Shown: positions 34,611-42,089 of the stretch, one piece after another | Numbering within the stretch: the first letter of the stretch is position 1 | Layout: each line of letters opens with the position of its first letter | From: JAAUTY01 sp964397305 | Lineage (GTDB): Bacteria; Cyanobacteriota; Cyanobacteriia; Cyanobacteriales; Spirulinaceae | DNA length: 64,000 nt | Direction: 5' to 3' | NCBI GenBank assembly: GCA_964397305.1 | Contig: CAYNIP010000012.1 | Coordinates: 1 to 64,000 of the forward strand | The notes under the pieces: generated by a model | What the model saw: only the letters and a program-made list of their open reading frames with translations | Databases searched by the model: none | What the model was told of the DNA's origin: nothing | Position numbers and translations under genes: made by a program

Positions 34611-34908
34611 GGGGTGAACGAAATTTTGCGCGAGATGTTAGTACTCCTTCGCTCAGCCCGCACCCCAACCCCTCTCCCCATAAGCCCGCACCCCAACCCC
34701 TCTCCCCATAAGCCCTCACCCCAACCCCTCTCCCAAGTTGGGAGAGGGGCTTCTAACTCCCCTTCTCCCAGCTTTGGGAGAAGGGGCCGGGGGATGAGGG
34801 GCCCCGTAACGCTGTTCGCGCTAGCGTCGCGTCGCGATCGAGGGCTATGCTCAGCTCCTAGAACTAGCGCTCAAAATTCCGGGGAGCCGCGCTTTTTTTC
34901 GTCCACCC
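34611..34908. mobile_element. MITE-like element, family 2, copy C
   Basis: A non-coding segment is bounded by GGGGTGAACGAAATTTT on the left and CTTTTTTTCGTCCACCC on the right, which are inverted repeats. It is homologous along its length to the reverse complement of 61817-62058: the flanking ATGTTAGTACTCC, the inner TCTCCCAAGTTGGGAGAGGGGCTTCTA module, and GCGCTCAAAATT...GGGAGCCGC near the right end. Copy C carries an additional tandem CACCCCAACCCCTCTCCCCATAAGCC repeat. Confidence 0.75.
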
Positions 34909-34989
34909 GCCGGAGAGCTTCCCCGCAGTGGACGCAACCCTGGGGGGTAGAATGGAGTGCGGATCGCTCTTGTCTGCCTGAAAAGCCCC

Positions 34990-35550
34990 ATGATTTCCAG
35001 TAATGACTTCCGAACCGGCGTCAGTATTGAGCTTGATGGTTCTGTCTGGCGCGTTGTTGAATTTTTGCACGTCAAGCCCGGTAAGGGCTCAGCCTTTGTC
35101 CGCACGAAGCTAAAAAACGTCCAGACCGGCAGCGTCGTTGAACGCACCTTCCGAGCGGGGGAGACGGTTCCGCAAGCGGTGCTGGACAAACGCACCATGC
35201 AGTTCACCTATAAAGATGGAGATCAGTTGGTCTTCATGGATATGGAAACCTACGAGGAAACCCGCTTGACCCCAGAGCAGGTGGGCAGCCGCGCTAAGTA
35301 CCTCAAGGAGGAAATGGAGGTGGGCATCTTGACCTGGAACACTCAAGTTCTGGAAGTTGAGCTACCCAACTCCGTCGTGCTCGAAGTCACGGAAACCGAT
35401 CCGGGGGTGAAGGGGGACACGGCCACGGGGGGAACCAAGCCAGCGATCGTGGAGACTGGGGCCCAGGTGATGGTGCCGCTGTTCATTGCCATCGGCGAGC
35501 GTATCAAGATCGACACGCGCGACGACTCCTACCTCGGTCGGGAGAAATAG
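34990..35550 (+). CDS. efp: Elongation factor P
   Basis: EF-P binds ribosomes stalled at consecutive prolines and promotes peptide bond formation. The 186-residue protein has the three beta-barrel domains of the family. The tip Lys32 lies in HVKPGKGSAFVRTKLKN, and the C-terminal signature ISTRDDSY-type stretch (KIDTRDDSYLGR) is present. The ATG at 34990 is chosen because the family begins MISSNDFRTG; the longer frame from 34957 has no similarity. accB follows after 116 bases, an order conserved in many bacteria. Confidence 0.96.
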   Translation: MISSNDFRTGVSIELDGSVWRVVEFLHVKPGKGSAFVRTKLKNVQTGSVVERTFRAGETVPQAVLDKRTMQFTYKDGDQLVFMDMETYEETRLTPEQVGSRAKYLKEEMEVGILTWNTQVLEVELPNSVVLEVTETDPGVKGDTATGGTKPAIVETGAQVMVPLFIAIGERIKIDTRDDSYLGREK

Positions 35551-35666
35551 CGCCTTAGCGGTCGCGTGCGATGCTGGAGCGAGTATCCGCGTGGGATTTG
35601 GGCGGCAAGCCGCCGGGTCGGCGCGTCGGCTGACCACCAGACAGTGATGAGGGGATAGCAAAACGA

Positions 35667-36149
35667 GTGCCTATCGATTTTCAGCAGGTGCGCGAGCTGA
35701 TTGCGGCGATCGCGCAAACCGATGTTGTTGAGCTTGAGCTTAAGAGCGACGACTTCCAGCTCAAAGTGCGGAAGAGCCCCCCAGTCGGCGCTCCCAGTGG
35801 GGTGAGCCCCGAGCTCAGCCCGACGCCACCCTTACCGGCGGTCCCCAAGGTTGTCGCCCCCCCCAGTCCCCCAGCGGCCGCCCCGCCCCCGCCAGCCGAT
35901 ACCAGCCAGGGGGTGGAGATTACCTCGCCGATGGTGGGAACGTTCTATCGGGCGCCGGCCCCGGACGAAGCACCGTTTGTCGAAGCGGGCGATCGCGTGC
36001 GGAGCGGCCAAGTCGTCTGCATCATCGAAGCGATGAAGCTGATGAACGAGATCGAATCCGAGGTGAGCGGTCAAGTGACCGAGATCCTGGTGGAAAATGG
36101 CGAGCCCGTAGAGTACGGCCAAGCCCTGATGCGGGTCAGACCCGATTAG
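35667..36149 (+). CDS. accB: Biotin carboxyl carrier protein of acetyl-CoA carboxylase
   Basis: AccB carries biotin between the carboxylase and transferase of acetyl-CoA carboxylase, the first step of fatty acid synthesis. The 160-residue protein has an N-terminal assembly helix, a Pro/Ala-rich linker (about 45-80) and a C-terminal biotinyl domain with the biotinylation site EAMKLMNEIE. The start is a GTG at 35667. It lies directly after efp. Confidence 0.95.
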   Translation: MPIDFQQVRELIAAIAQTDVVELELKSDDFQLKVRKSPPVGAPSGVSPELSPTPPLPAVPKVVAPPSPPAAAPPPPADTSQGVEITSPMVGTFYRAPAPDEAPFVEAGDRVRSGQVVCIIEAMKLMNEIESEVSGQVTEILVENGEPVEYGQALMRVRPD

Positions 36150-36219
36150 CGCCCCCGTCCGCTGCTTGTCACTGAGGTTAAGGAATTGTTAAGATGCGGG
36201 CATCCAGGCCTCGATCCAA

Positions 36220-36627
36220 GTGCCCATGCCGCCGATGCCCTCTGTTTCTCCCGAAGTCGTGCAGCAGGTTGCTGAGTACTTCAGTATCCTCAGTGAGCCC
36301 ATGCGCTTGCGCCTGCTTAACTTACTCCGGGAGCGTGAATACTGTGTCCAGGAGCTTGTAGACGCCACTCAGACCAGCCAGGCCAATGTCTCCAAACACC
36401 TCAAGGTCATGCTCCAAGCCGGCATCCTCAGTCGTCGTAGTGAGGGAACCTCTGCCTACTATCGAGTGGAAGATCCACTGATCTATGAACTGTGCAGCCT
36501 CGTCTGCAACCGCCTCGCCACCCGCATTGAACAACAGGCTCGCTACTTTCGCGATTTTAGCCTGGCGCGCCCTGAAGAATCCTGCTCCCCGAACCCCCCA
36601 GCGAGCAAGCCAGCCGCAATGGGATAA
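36220..36627 (+). CDS. ArsR-family transcriptional regulator
   Basis: This 135-residue protein has the winged helix-turn-helix of the ArsR/SmtB family: FSILSEPMRLRLLNLL, then ELVDATQTSQANVSKHLKVM as recognition helix and GTSAYYRVEDP as wing. The classical metal site ELCVCDL is only partly present (YCVQEL), and two further Cys occur in CSLVC near the C-terminus, so metal or redox sensing is possible but unproven. Start may be GTG 36220, ATG 36226 or ATG 36235. thrC follows 70 bases downstream on the same strand. Confidence 0.83.
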   Translation: MPMPPMPSVSPEVVQQVAEYFSILSEPMRLRLLNLLREREYCVQELVDATQTSQANVSKHLKVMLQAGILSRRSEGTSAYYRVEDPLIYELCSLVCNRLATRIEQQARYFRDFSLARPEESCSPNPPASKPAAMG

Positions 36628-36697
36628 TGGGAAAGAGCTGGGCGCGTGATTGGTGCGTTGCGCGGCCGAGTTTGCCCACTGCCCTTTCTTTGCCAGC

Positions 36698-37804
36698 ATG
36701 ACTGCTATTCAACCCGCTGCTTTGACCCGCTCCTCCCAACCCCAGACCCCCCCCTGGCCGGGTCTGCTCGCCACCTACCGGGACTTTTTGCCGGTGACGG
36801 CGGCAACACCGATCGTCACGCTGCACGAAGGTAACACCCCCCTGATCCCGGTGCCGGCGATCGCCCAAGCCCTCGGCCGCGAGGTGCAAGTTTTTGTCAA
36901 ATTCGACGGCCTCAATCCCACCGGCAGCTTCAAAGATCGCGGCATGACCATGGCGATCTCCAAGGCCAAGGAAGCAGGCGACAAAGCCGTGATCTGCGCC
37001 AGCACCGGCAACACCTCCGCCAGCGCCGCCGCCTACGCTAGCCGCGCCGGGATGAAAGCCTTTGTCCTGATCCCCGAAGGCTACGTGGCCCTGGGAAAAC
37101 TCGCCCAAGCCCTGCTCTACGGAGCTGAAGTCCTGGCCGTTAAGGGCAACTTCGACGATTGCCTAGGCCTGGTACGGGAGATCGCCGCGCGCTATCCCGT
37201 CGCCTTGGTGAACTCCGTCAACCCCTATCGCCTCGAAGGCCAAAAAACCGGAGCCTTTGAAATCATTGACGCCCTCGGCAATGCCCCCGATTGGCTCTGT
37301 ATCCCCGTCGGCAATGCTGGGAACATTAGCGCCTACTGGATGGGCTTCTGCGAATATCGCCAGGCCGAACGGAGCGATCGCCTGCCTCGGATGTTCGGCT
37401 TCCAGGCCGCCGGAGCCGCCCCTTTGCTGACCGGCCAACCCATCGCCGCCCCCCAAACCATCGCCACCGCCATTCGCATTGGCAACCCCGCCAGTTGGGA
37501 CAAAGCCCTCGCCGTGCGAGACGCCTCTCAGGGCGAATTCAACGCCGTCAGCGATGAAGAAATTTTGGCCGCCTACCGCCTCCTAGCCCGCCAGGAAGGC
37601 ATTTTCTGCGAACCAGCCAGCGCGATCAGCGTCGCCGGCTTGCTCAAGCTGAAAGACCGCGTACCAGCCGGAGCCACCATCGTCTGTGTCCTCACCGGCC
37701 ACGGCCTAAAAGATCCTGACTGTGCCATCCAGCACAGCCAAAACACGGCCCACAGCGGCCTCCCCGCCGATTGCGAGACCCTTGCTCAGGTCATGGGCTT
37801 TTAA
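36698..37804 (+). CDS. thrC: Threonine synthase
   Basis: ThrC converts O-phosphohomoserine to threonine with pyridoxal phosphate. The PLP-binding Lys lies in NPTGSFKDRG, and the conserved ASTGNTSASAAAYA, PVGNAGNISAYW and C-terminal CEPASAIS segments are present. The 368-residue length matches the short, fold-type II bacterial form. The ATG at 36698 is chosen; the frame is open to 36650 but upstream residues are not family-like. Confidence 0.93.
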   Translation: MTAIQPAALTRSSQPQTPPWPGLLATYRDFLPVTAATPIVTLHEGNTPLIPVPAIAQALGREVQVFVKFDGLNPTGSFKDRGMTMAISKAKEAGDKAVICASTGNTSASAAAYASRAGMKAFVLIPEGYVALGKLAQALLYGAEVLAVKGNFDDCLGLVREIAARYPVALVNSVNPYRLEGQKTGAFEIIDALGNAPDWLCIPVGNAGNISAYWMGFCEYRQAERSDRLPRMFGFQAAGAAPLLTGQPIAAPQTIATAIRIGNPASWDKALAVRDASQGEFNAVSDEEILAAYRLLARQEGIFCEPASAISVAGLLKLKDRVPAGATIVCVLTGHGLKDPDCAIQHSQNTAHSGLPADCETLAQVMGF

Positions 37805-37822
37805 GCCCCCATTCCCCAGCGC

Positions 37823-38731
37823 TCATAGCGCCGCTGCCTGCCGCAATTCCAAATAACGATGCAGGTACTCCGTCATGATCCCATGCAGGAATAGATCCCG
37901 CGCCGCCTGAAAAGGGCTATTGGGGGCGAGGGGATGGCGATTGATCACCACATGATTCCAGTCATAATCCCCCGTCACCTCACTGACATAGAGCCCGAAG
38001 TTTTCATCTAGTTGCAACGACAGCACCGCCCGCTCAAACTCATCACAAGTCAAACACAGGGAATAGAACACCTTAAACAGCTCAATCGCAGATTCTAGAT
38101 CCAGAATCTGGAGCCAACGACGCTGGGAGCAGTCAATCTCAACCGCAACCGGTTGAATACTGGCATAGTTCAAGCCCCGCTGCCGGACTAGGGCTAACCA
38201 ATCAGGATTTTTCTGTTTTGCCTGGTGATAATCCCACAGGAAGTTGTAGAGAATCAAGTCGTGCTCCAAGAACGCTTGCCGACGGGCTAAATCCTGGACT
38301 TTACGCGGGTAAAGTGTAGACTTTTCCATCGTCACATCCGGGCCATTATCAACGAGGAAATTAATGATATTCGACCCCAAGTTAATGTGTCGCACAATCA
38401 GGTAACAGGCCTCCGGCGTCACAAAGTTAGCGAGAAACCAGGCCGCTAATTCGTGCATCAAGCCATAGGCCCGAAACTGAAATGGCAGCAGCCGCTTCAG
38501 CACCATGATCAGAGCCAGAGAAAGATTCGCCACCGCCTTGATGGGAATCCGCAAGTAGGCGCGTGTCCAGTTCTGTAAGTCTCGTAGCATATAGGCCTTG
38601 GCTACCGAATCGACTGGAATTGCATTCTCAACATAGAGCACATCCCAAGTCTTGGGATCGCGGCGATTGTAGGGTTGCAGCCGATAAGGGGATGCAGGAG
38701 CAATCGATTGAGCTTGGGTGGGTGCTGGCAT
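37823..38731 (-). CDS. Uncharacterised helical protein coupled to ketosynthase/di-iron fusion
   Basis: The protein (302 residues) is mostly helical, has no signal peptide and has one hydrophobic region (AVANLSLALIMVLKRLLPF). I do not recognise a characterised family. Several His/Glu pairs in helices could bind metal (GLMHELAAWF, ACYLIVRH, FLEHDLILYN, HGIMTEYLHRY). The start ATG overlaps the stop of the upstream gene by one base (TAATG) with GGAGGAG just before it, so translation is coupled and the products probably act together. A TTG two codons earlier is an unlikely start. Function is unknown. Confidence 0.75.
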   Translation of the reverse strand: MPAPTQAQSIAPASPYRLQPYNRRDPKTWDVLYVENAIPVDSVAKAYMLRDLQNWTRAYLRIPIKAVANLSLALIMVLKRLLPFQFRAYGLMHELAAWFLANFVTPEACYLIVRHINLGSNIINFLVDNGPDVTMEKSTLYPRKVQDLARRQAFLEHDLILYNFLWDYHQAKQKNPDWLALVRQRGLNYASIQPVAVEIDCSQRRWLQILDLESAIELFKVFYSLCLTCDEFERAVLSLQLDENFGLYVSEVTGDYDWNHVVINRHPLAPNSPFQAARDLFLHGIMTEYLHRYLELRQAAAL

Positions 38732-40584
38732 TAGCAAATCTCCTCCAGTTGTAGGCGGTAGAGTCGGGCGGTAATGCGGGCCGTCTTGACAATACGTTGG
38801 GCCCGTTCAGGGGTGAGCCAGTCTGCTTGCAGGAGGGCCTCCAGTTTACCCAAGTGGCTCTCGTCGTTGTCGCCGTGATAGGCCAGAAACGACACTTGAT
38901 CATCGGAGAGCTGGAGCGTCGCCTGAATTTGACGGGCCCAGGGTCCCGCCAGTCGCTGACCCAGCCCTTCAATAATGAACATACTGCCCAACAGATCCAC
39001 TGGATTCTCTTGGGAGGCCTGGTGGAACATGAAGGCCGAGAGGGCCTCGCTGCCCAGGTTTTTCTCCGCTTGGACGATCTCGCTCAACTCGCCACCGCTG
39101 GCTACGTAATTGCGCTCCAGCAGTTGGAAATCCCGATGCTCGTCCTTAGCATGGCCGATCAGAGCGGAGCGCAGTTCAAAATCGGTCATATTGGAGGCGG
39201 CGCGGGCGATCCAGCGGGCTCCCTCCACGACTTGGGGACGCAGGTTGCGGAGCAAGGCCTGGTAGTCTTCGAGGGTAAACTCGCCCCGGTGCAGCTTGCG
39301 AATCAGGGGAACGGTGCGGAGTTGGCGCTCGAACTCGAGCCACACTTGGGTTAGTTGGCGGAGGAGGTCGGCCTGGGGAGTCGCGGCGGGGGCGATCGCC
39401 GCGTCTAAGGGAGCGGCCGTTGGCGCTTCCGCAAGCGACCGGGGCGCGGTCGCCCCTGAACCCACCACCGTTAATTTCACATAGGCGGTGGTAAAGCGAC
39501 CGCTCTCGGGCACGAAGCAGAAGAGGGTCTGACCGGGCTCCAGTTTGCCAGAATAGAAAAGTTCTTCCAGCATCAGGTAAATAGAAGCACAGCCTGTATT
39601 GCCCCGAGTGTAGAGGTTGGTGAACCACTTTTCTTGGGGAATCATGCAGCCGGCTTGGGTTAGCAACTCGACAATTTGTTCCCGGAAGAAGTGGGAGGAA
39701 TAGTGACAGAGGAGCCAATCGATCTCCTCGGGGCGCACCCGTCCGGCCGCAATCAGGCCTAGCCAGCCTTCCACCCCCAGCTTGACCACCTCTCCCAGCA
39801 GGCGAATGTCTTGCCGAAGATTCATGGCCCCGGCTTCGGCAGCAGCCACATCGGAGTCATAATCCAGCCAGCTCTTCGTGGCCTGGGCGCTGTCGGTGCC
39901 GGCATACATACAGACCGGGTAGGCGTTGGCGTGGGAAATCAACTCAATCCAGTCTACGCGCAGGCTGAGGCCGTGGGCCCTGGGTTGATGGTGCAGGAGC
40001 AAGGCTCCCGCACCGTCGGAGAGCATCCAGCGCAAAAACTCGGTGTCGAAGCTGAGGCTGCCACCTGTTTGAGTCAGAGTCTGGGCTTCAAATTTGCGGC
40101 GTTTGAAGAGGCGGGAGGGAAATTCAGCGGCGATCACCAGGCCCCGTTGCCGCTTGCTCAGTTGCAGTTGGCCCACGGTGTAGTTGAGGGCCGAGATACC
40201 GGCGCAGCAGACCCCTTGCAGGGAGGCAATCTCCAGGGGCGAGAGTTCCGGCAGTTCACCGTGAACCATGCTAGCGAAGCCGGGAACGAGGAGATCCGGC
40301 AAGGTGGTGCCACAGGCCAGCAGATCGATGGCTTCCGGTTCCAAATTAGCGCGACTCAAGGCATCGCGGGCGGCGAAGGCCGCCATTTCGCTGTTGCGGT
40401 AGCGGCTTTGCTGCTGGGTATCGAGGGCGTAGTGGCGTTGACGGATGCCGTTGCGGTTGAGGATGCGCTGGCGGACGCGGGAGGGGCGATCGCCAATCTG
40501 ACCCAAGTAGGTCTCGATCTGCTCATTGGTCAGGGGTTCTCCCGGCAAAAATTTGCCAATTGCCTGAATGTAAGCTTGGTGCAT
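38731..40584 (-). CDS. Ketoacyl-ACP synthase III fused to haem-oxygenase-like di-iron domain
   Basis: Residues about 1-375 form a FabH/KAS III-like thiolase-fold enzyme. The active-site Cys is in GVCCAGISAL, His in LLCHYSSHF and Asn in TRGNTGCAS. Such enzymes join an acyl-CoA or acyl-ACP to malonyl-ACP or to another nucleophile. An Ala/Pro linker leads to a C-terminal helical domain (about 395-617) of the haem-oxygenase-like 'iron-containing redox enzyme' type. Possible metal ligands are Glu in QVVEGARW, His in LIGHAKDEH, Glu in IIEGLG and Asp/His in HGDNDESH. The fusion suggests a condensation step followed by an oxidative step on the same chain. The start is ATG 40584; a TTG at 40596 is in frame. 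The downstream gene is translationally coupled. Confidence 0.8.
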   Translation of the reverse strand: MHQAYIQAIGKFLPGEPLTNEQIETYLGQIGDRPSRVRQRILNRNGIRQRHYALDTQQQSRYRNSEMAAFAARDALSRANLEPEAIDLLACGTTLPDLLVPGFASMVHGELPELSPLEIASLQGVCCAGISALNYTVGQLQLSKRQRGLVIAAEFPSRLFKRRKFEAQTLTQTGGSLSFDTEFLRWMLSDGAGALLLHHQPRAHGLSLRVDWIELISHANAYPVCMYAGTDSAQATKSWLDYDSDVAAAEAGAMNLRQDIRLLGEVVKLGVEGWLGLIAAGRVRPEEIDWLLCHYSSHFFREQIVELLTQAGCMIPQEKWFTNLYTRGNTGCASIYLMLEELFYSGKLEPGQTLFCFVPESGRFTTAYVKLTVVGSGATAPRSLAEAPTAAPLDAAIAPAATPQADLLRQLTQVWLEFERQLRTVPLIRKLHRGEFTLEDYQALLRNLRPQVVEGARWIARAASNMTDFELRSALIGHAKDEHRDFQLLERNYVASGGELSEIVQAEKNLGSEALSAFMFHQASQENPVDLLGSMFIIEGLGQRLAGPWARQIQATLQLSDDQVSFLAYHGDNDESHLGKLEALLQADWLTPERAQRIVKTARITARLYRLQLEEIC

Positions 40585-40758
40585 GGTTGAGAGCAAGAAA
40601 TGGGGACAGGCAAACGGCTGACGCTGGGAGCGATCGCGCTGCCCCAGCCACTACCCGCTTGCTCTTAGCAATTTAAGCGTAGTCCTTTGAGAGTTCCGGC
40701 TCAGGTTGCCAGTTTTGCCGCTGTCGCGGATTCAGGCCACGGAACAGCAGGCTAATTT

Positions 40759-40906
40759 ATGAATTTTCACGAAATAACGACCCAATTCGGCAGGGGCACG
40801 GTTGCCGAGCCCTCAACCCAGTCAATCGCTGTTCCGATAAGGGTTTGAACGTTGGAAGACCCAAGCCTTGCAATGGTGCATTTAATTTGTGAAATTCCAT
40901 CAGCGC
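40759..40906. mobile_element. MITE-like element, family 1, copy B
   Basis: This segment is homologous to the reverse complement of 23261-23414. The right end (TTTAATTTGTGAAATTCCAT then CAGCGC) is intact. The left end has TGAATTTTCACGAAATAA but has lost the outer GCGCTGA. It lies directly downstream of Uma2 copy 2. Confidence 0.72.
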
Positions 40907-40937
40907 TCCAGCCAGCAAAAGAGAGGCTAAAGCCCAA

Positions 40938-41660
40938 CTATGTCAACCGGTTCGGGTCAATCCCCTGCGATCGCAGATAGGCTTCTAGCCGCTCTCTAGC
41001 TTGCCGCTCCTGGTCCGCCCGTTGCCGCTCCTGCTCAGCCCGCTGGCGCTCAGCCTCTTCCGGCAACGGAATCAACTCCCCCGTGGCGGTAAACCAGCGC
41101 AACTGGCGGGCGTGAATCCCCAACTGTAACCCCAACTGCTCACTGGGCAAGCGCCCGCCTTCGACGGGGGCGATCGCCTCGTAGCGCCCATCCATCAGGT
41201 GAAATCCCGCAAACTCCAGGGTTTCGGGGTGGAACCAATAGTATTCTGGCAGCCGCCACACATCTTGATACAGGCTTTTCTTCGCTCCTTTATCCACCCG
41301 GGCGGTGGACCTGGAGAGTAATTCAATCACCACATGGGGATACTGGCCGCCTTCTTCCCAAATCGTCCAACTGCGGCGGTCTTTTTTTTCGGCTCCCAAC
41401 ACCACAAAGACATCCGGCCCCCGAAAGTCCCGAGACTTGAGCTGCTGGATGTTGTAGTAAACCGTGAGGTTGCCGGAGATGTAGAAGTCGGGGCGATCGC
41501 GCCACCAGTGCTCTAGGAGTCGAATCAGCAGCTCAATCTGGCGGCGATGGTAGTCGGTTTCCAAGGGGGGCTCATCACTATACAAGTTACCCGGAGGCCC
41601 CTGAATCTCGGCGGTGCTCGCCTCGCTAAGCGCCGGGCGATTCTCCTCTAGACGAACCAT
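40938..41660 (-). CDS. Uma2 family endonuclease-like protein, copy 2
   Basis: This is the near-identical partner of the gene at 10752-11459. The ATG at 41660 corresponds exactly to the start of copy 1. An apparent longer frame to 41747 runs through the shared and then unique upstream DNA and is not conserved in copy 1. The PD-(D/E)xK-like residues are all present. The C-terminal coiled coil has one more RADQERQ heptad than copy 1, and the last residues differ (DPNRLT). The extreme similarity implies recent duplication or gene conversion. Confidence 0.85.
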   Translation of the reverse strand: MVRLEENRPALSEASTAEIQGPPGNLYSDEPPLETDYHRRQIELLIRLLEHWWRDRPDFYISGNLTVYYNIQQLKSRDFRGPDVFVVLGAEKKDRRSWTIWEEGGQYPHVVIELLSRSTARVDKGAKKSLYQDVWRLPEYYWFHPETLEFAGFHLMDGRYEAIAPVEGGRLPSEQLGLQLGIHARQLRWFTATGELIPLPEEAERQRAEQERQRADQERQARERLEAYLRSQGIDPNRLT

Positions 41661-41719
41661 GACCCGATACTCCGGTGAATCTGCTTTTAGTATAGCTTTG
41701 GGCTCCCGGTGGCTAATAT
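40953..41719 (-). repeat. Duplicated segment, copy 2 (Uma2 gene and upstream)
   Basis: This is the reverse complement of 10693-11438 with few substitutions and one 21-base insertion. The similarity stops abruptly at ATATTAGCC on the upstream side and after the TTGACCCG on the downstream side. Confidence 0.9.
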
Positions 41720-42089
41720 CTTGCCGGCGATCAAGCAATGCCGGCAAAGTCTCGCTGCGCTTTTGTATAACCGCGATCAGGGAGCATCCCAGGGTGGCAG
41801 CCTCCCTCTAAATCCCTGTCCCAAAGCGGGCTACTCAGTACACGTAAGCCCTGAAACCTTTGCGGTTCAGGCTTTCCCCTAGCCCATTTTGGGGAGTGGG
41901 GGGCTGAGGGAGTGAGGGTCAAGATGGGGGTACTTAAGTAGCGAACCTTGGGAGAGGGACTTTGAGATCGTTTTGTAGGATTGGTGAAAGGACGGTATGC
42001 AACGCCTTGATCACGACTGAATCGACCATTGCGCGCCGGCACTGCATCTAACAATTCGATTTCAGCGCTCCTCCCCGACCCCGATTACA
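41720..42089. other. Spacer with GC-rich intergenic repeat
   Basis: This spacer holds a copy of the dispersed repeat family around 41785-41955 (CAGCCTCCCTCTAAATCCC, CCCATTTTGGGGAGTGGGGGGCTGAGGGAGTGAGG). I see no gene. Confidence 0.5.

Noticed and set aside
34660..34720. Tandem 26-base repeat considered as a CRISPR fragment
   Set aside because: Units are directly adjacent with no spacers and match the dispersed intergenic repeat family.
41661..41747. N-terminal extension of Uma2 copy 2
   Set aside because: The first copy has the same ATG after the same promoter-like sequence, and the extension runs into unrelated DNA beyond 41719.
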